DNA of 8,746 nt from AB-629-J13 sp964496365 (GTDB taxonomy: Bacteria > Fidelibacterota > Marinisomatia > Marinisomatales > AB-629-J13), in NCBI GenBank assembly GCA_964496365.1, contig CAZBZK010000064.1, forward strand, positions 1 to 8,746, in the 5' to 3' direction. Below are positions 7,190 to 8,746 of the stretch, piece by piece. The notes below the pieces were generated by a model. It had not been told where the DNA came from, did no database searches, and saw only the letters and a list, made by a program, of their open reading frames with translations. Position 1 is the stretch's first letter. Each line of letters starts with the position of its first letter. The position numbers were made by a program, and so were the translations under genes.

Positions 7190-7735
7190 ATGCCATTAAA
7201 AGATATTGTCTATTATGGTAATCCTATATTAAGGAAAAAATGTAAAGACGTTTCTACGGAAGTTGATTTATCGGAACTCCTTGAAGATATGTGGGATTCC
7301 ATGTATGAATCTGAAGGAATCGGATTGGCAGCCAATCAAATAGGTGTAAATTTGAATGTATTTATTATTGATATTTCCCATGTTGATGATCATGAATATC
7401 AGCGTGTGTTTCTGAATGGTGAGATATTGGAATCTGAAGGAGAATCCGTATATTCCGAGGGATGTTTATCTCTACCTGATTTAAAATTTGACGTAACCAG
7501 ACCTGAAAAAATCACTTTTAGATATTGGGATGAAAATCGAAACCAAAAAACAGAAAAATTTGAGGGTTTATTGGCTAGAGCAATTCAGCATGAGATTGAT
7601 CATTTAAACGGTATTTTAATGATTGATCGAATTAGTGAAACCGCTAAAATTCCTTTTTTAAAGGAAATCCGAACCATAAAAACATCCTCGGCTATAAACT
7701 CGAAACACAAAACAAAACCTCAGGTTTATTTGTAA
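7190..7735 (+). CDS. def: Peptide deformylase
   Basis: Def removes the formyl group from the N-terminal formyl-methionine of nascent proteins at the ribosome exit. All three deformylase motifs are intact: GIGLAANQIG at 43-52, EGCLSLP at 90-96 and QHEIDH at 133-138. Cys92, His134 and His138 bind the metal (usually iron) and Glu135 is the catalytic residue. From ATG 7190 the protein has 181 residues, normal for the family, and begins MPLKDIVYYGNPILRKKC, the typical deformylase N-terminus. A longer reading from GTG 7154 would add 12 residues (beginning MTMIHWQDN) that look like out-of-frame yajC and overlap that gene by 35 bases, so it is rejected. Translation is probably coupled to yajC, since no strong Shine-Dalgarno sequence is present. 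Its functional partner fmt lies 49 bases downstream. Confidence 0.94.
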   Translation: MPLKDIVYYGNPILRKKCKDVSTEVDLSELLEDMWDSMYESEGIGLAANQIGVNLNVFIIDISHVDDHEYQRVFLNGEILESEGESVYSEGCLSLPDLKFDVTRPEKITFRYWDENRNQKTEKFEGLLARAIQHEIDHLNGILMIDRISETAKIPFLKEIRTIKTSSAINSKHKTKPQVYL

Positions 7736-7784
7736 TTAATTTTTCTTTTTTTTCCTTCGTCACTTTAAATGCTATGAGATTACA

Positions 7785-8711
7785 TTGAAAATAGTGTTCT
7801 TTGGAAATCCTAAATTTGCCATCCCAAGTTTAAAAAAAATTATTGACGCTGACTTTTCTATACTATCGGTTGTTTCTGATCCTCCTAAACCTCGGGGCAG
7901 AGGGAAAAATAAATCGCTTACTGCTGTTGGTGAGTTTGCCAAATCTCAGGGGATTCCTCAACTCTTTCCAACCCAATTGGATGACCCAGAATGTATATCC
8001 AAACTGAAACATTTGGATCCAGACTATTTTATTATTGTAGCTTATAAAATTCTCCCGGAAATTTATTTGACCATACCAAAATTCGGTTCTATCAATTTGC
8101 ACGGTTCGTTACTGCCAAAATATCGAGGTGCTGCACCCATTCAAAGAGCTATAATGAACGGCGAAAAAATAACAGGTCTCACTACTTTTTTTATCCGTAA
8201 AAAAGTGGATACCGGTTCTATCCTTTTACAAAAATCAATTCCAATTGAGAATAAAGATAATTTTGGTTCTTTGTCAACAAAAATGGCAGATTTTGGAGGA
8301 GAATTAATTTTAAAAACCATTAATAATTTGGAGAAAAAAACAATTAGTCCCAAAGAACAAAAAAACAGCTTGGCGACTTTGGCACCTAAAATTGGAGTTA
8401 AAGATTGTGAAATTGATTGGAAACAATCCGCAGAACAAATTCACAATCAAATTCGTGGATTGTCCCCAACTCCAGGAGCATTCACCTATGTCAACGGAAA
8501 ACGGTTGAGAATATTGGAATCAAAAATTATAGCTTCGGAAAATGGAATTAAACCGGGAATGGTGGCATATCGTGATAAAAATAATCTCAGAATTCAGACA
8601 TCATCCGGTCTCATAGAATTGTTATTAATCCAAAAAGCAGGGAAAAAACTGATGAAAATAAAAGAATTTTTAAATGGAAATAATTTGAAAACAGGTGATT
8701 GTATTGGATAG
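7785..8711 (+). CDS. fmt: Methionyl-tRNA formyltransferase
   Basis: Fmt formylates the amino group of methionyl-initiator tRNA using 10-formyltetrahydrofolate, creating the group that Def later removes. The N-terminal MKIVFFGNPKFAIPSL opens the hydrolase-like Rossmann domain. The catalytic triad is visible as Asn104 and His106 in NLHGSLLPKYRG (104-115) and Asp142 in KVDTG (140-144), near the positions known in E. coli (106, 108, 144). GRGKNKSLTAVGE at 38-50 belongs to the substrate loop. The C-terminal domain (about 206-308) carries INGKR-like VNGKRLRILES and ends with KAGKKLMKIKEFLNG. At 308 residues it is full length. The start is TTG 7785, where the family N-terminus begins; only a weak GAG precedes it. 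A T-rich 49-base gap separates it from def. Cotranscription with def is likely. Confidence 0.94.
   Translation: MKIVFFGNPKFAIPSLKKIIDADFSILSVVSDPPKPRGRGKNKSLTAVGEFAKSQGIPQLFPTQLDDPECISKLKHLDPDYFIIVAYKILPEIYLTIPKFGSINLHGSLLPKYRGAAPIQRAIMNGEKITGLTTFFIRKKVDTGSILLQKSIPIENKDNFGSLSTKMADFGGELILKTINNLEKKTISPKEQKNSLATLAPKIGVKDCEIDWKQSAEQIHNQIRGLSPTPGAFTYVNGKRLRILESKIIASENGIKPGMVAYRDKNNLRIQTSSGLIELLLIQKAGKKLMKIKEFLNGNNLKTGDCIG
8693..8698 (+). promoter_or_regulatory. Shine-Dalgarno sequence inside the end of fmt
   Basis: AGGTGA lies 5 bases before TTG 8704. It fits the anti-Shine-Dalgarno sequence well and supports a gene starting within the end of fmt. Confidence 0.45.
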
Positions 8712-8746
8712 GAATCCACAAAAATCAATCCCAGTTAATATTTGTT
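8704..8746 (+). CDS. Start of an unidentified gene, cut by the right edge
   Basis: An open frame begins at TTG 8704, overlaps the last eight bases of fmt and runs to the window end, reading MDRNPQKSIPVNIC. A good AGGTGA lies 5 bases upstream, and the overlap is typical of translationally coupled operon genes. In many bacteria the 16S rRNA methyltransferase gene rsmB follows fmt, but 14 residues are too few to identify the product and I do not claim it. The frame could also be chance, since a 43-base open stretch is not significant alone; the ribosome binding site is the main support. Confidence 0.45.
   Translation, partial: MDRNPQKSIPVNIC

Noticed and set aside
7715..7752. AAACC/GGTTT hairpin at the end of def followed by a T-rich stretch, a possible terminator between def and fmt
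   Set aside because: The AT-rich five-pair stem lies in the def coding end and the T-run starts about ten bases later. fmt begins soon after and is expected to be cotranscribed.
1..8746. Mobile elements, attachment sites, CRISPR repeats or defence genes
   Set aside because: No transposase, integrase, terminal inverted repeat or regularly spaced repeat was seen, and base composition looks even across the window.

Overview
The window is an AT-rich (about one third G+C by eye) bacterial chromosomal segment with tightly packed genes. Family resemblances point to the Fibrobacteres-Chlorobi-Bacteroidetes (FCB) superphylum, most plausibly a marine lineage such as Candidatus Marinimicrobia (SAR406). 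The clues are the deacetylase with the FCB-type N-terminal extension, the sensor kinase with an AKETAHQLGTP H-box, and the wording of the Fmt protein. This placement is an inference from remembered family patterns, not a search. No rRNA, tRNA, CRISPR array, insertion sequence or long repeat was seen. No gene-free stretch exceeds 300 bases; the longest is 138 bases (4889-5026).

Bases 1-4888 (+ strand) carry the end of a cell-surface polysaccharide locus: a polysaccharide deacetylase cut by the left edge, a Wzx-like flippase, a SAM-dependent methyltransferase, a left-handed beta-helix acyltransferase and a large two-part GNAT-like protein. The first four are 15-39 bases apart and look like one operon; the fifth follows after 79 bases. 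Together they look like the export and decoration end (deacetylation, methylation, acylation, flipping) of an O-antigen, capsule or exopolysaccharide pathway. No glycosyltransferase or polymerase lies inside the window.

Bases 5027-6229 (+) encode a two-transmembrane sensor histidine kinase with no response regulator beside it. It converges on arfB (6329-6760, - strand), a GGQ ribosome-rescue peptidyl-tRNA hydrolase.

Bases 6844-8711 (+) are a co-directional housekeeping block, yajC-def-fmt: a Sec translocon accessory protein, peptide deformylase and methionyl-tRNA formyltransferase. A further gene probably begins at 8704, overlaps the end of fmt and runs off the right edge. The def and fmt products act at opposite ends of the N-formyl-methionine cycle, and arfB, divergent from yajC, also acts on ribosomes.

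Two annotation points matter. The deacetylase frame is open through base 1, so ATG 124 is internal. TTG is the likely start of four genes (3719, 5027, 6844, 7785) and probably a fifth (8704). Most of the window is ordinary. The least understood items are the two-part GNAT-like protein and the orphan kinase with Gln after its phospho-acceptor His. I did not find convincing evidence of an undescribed system.
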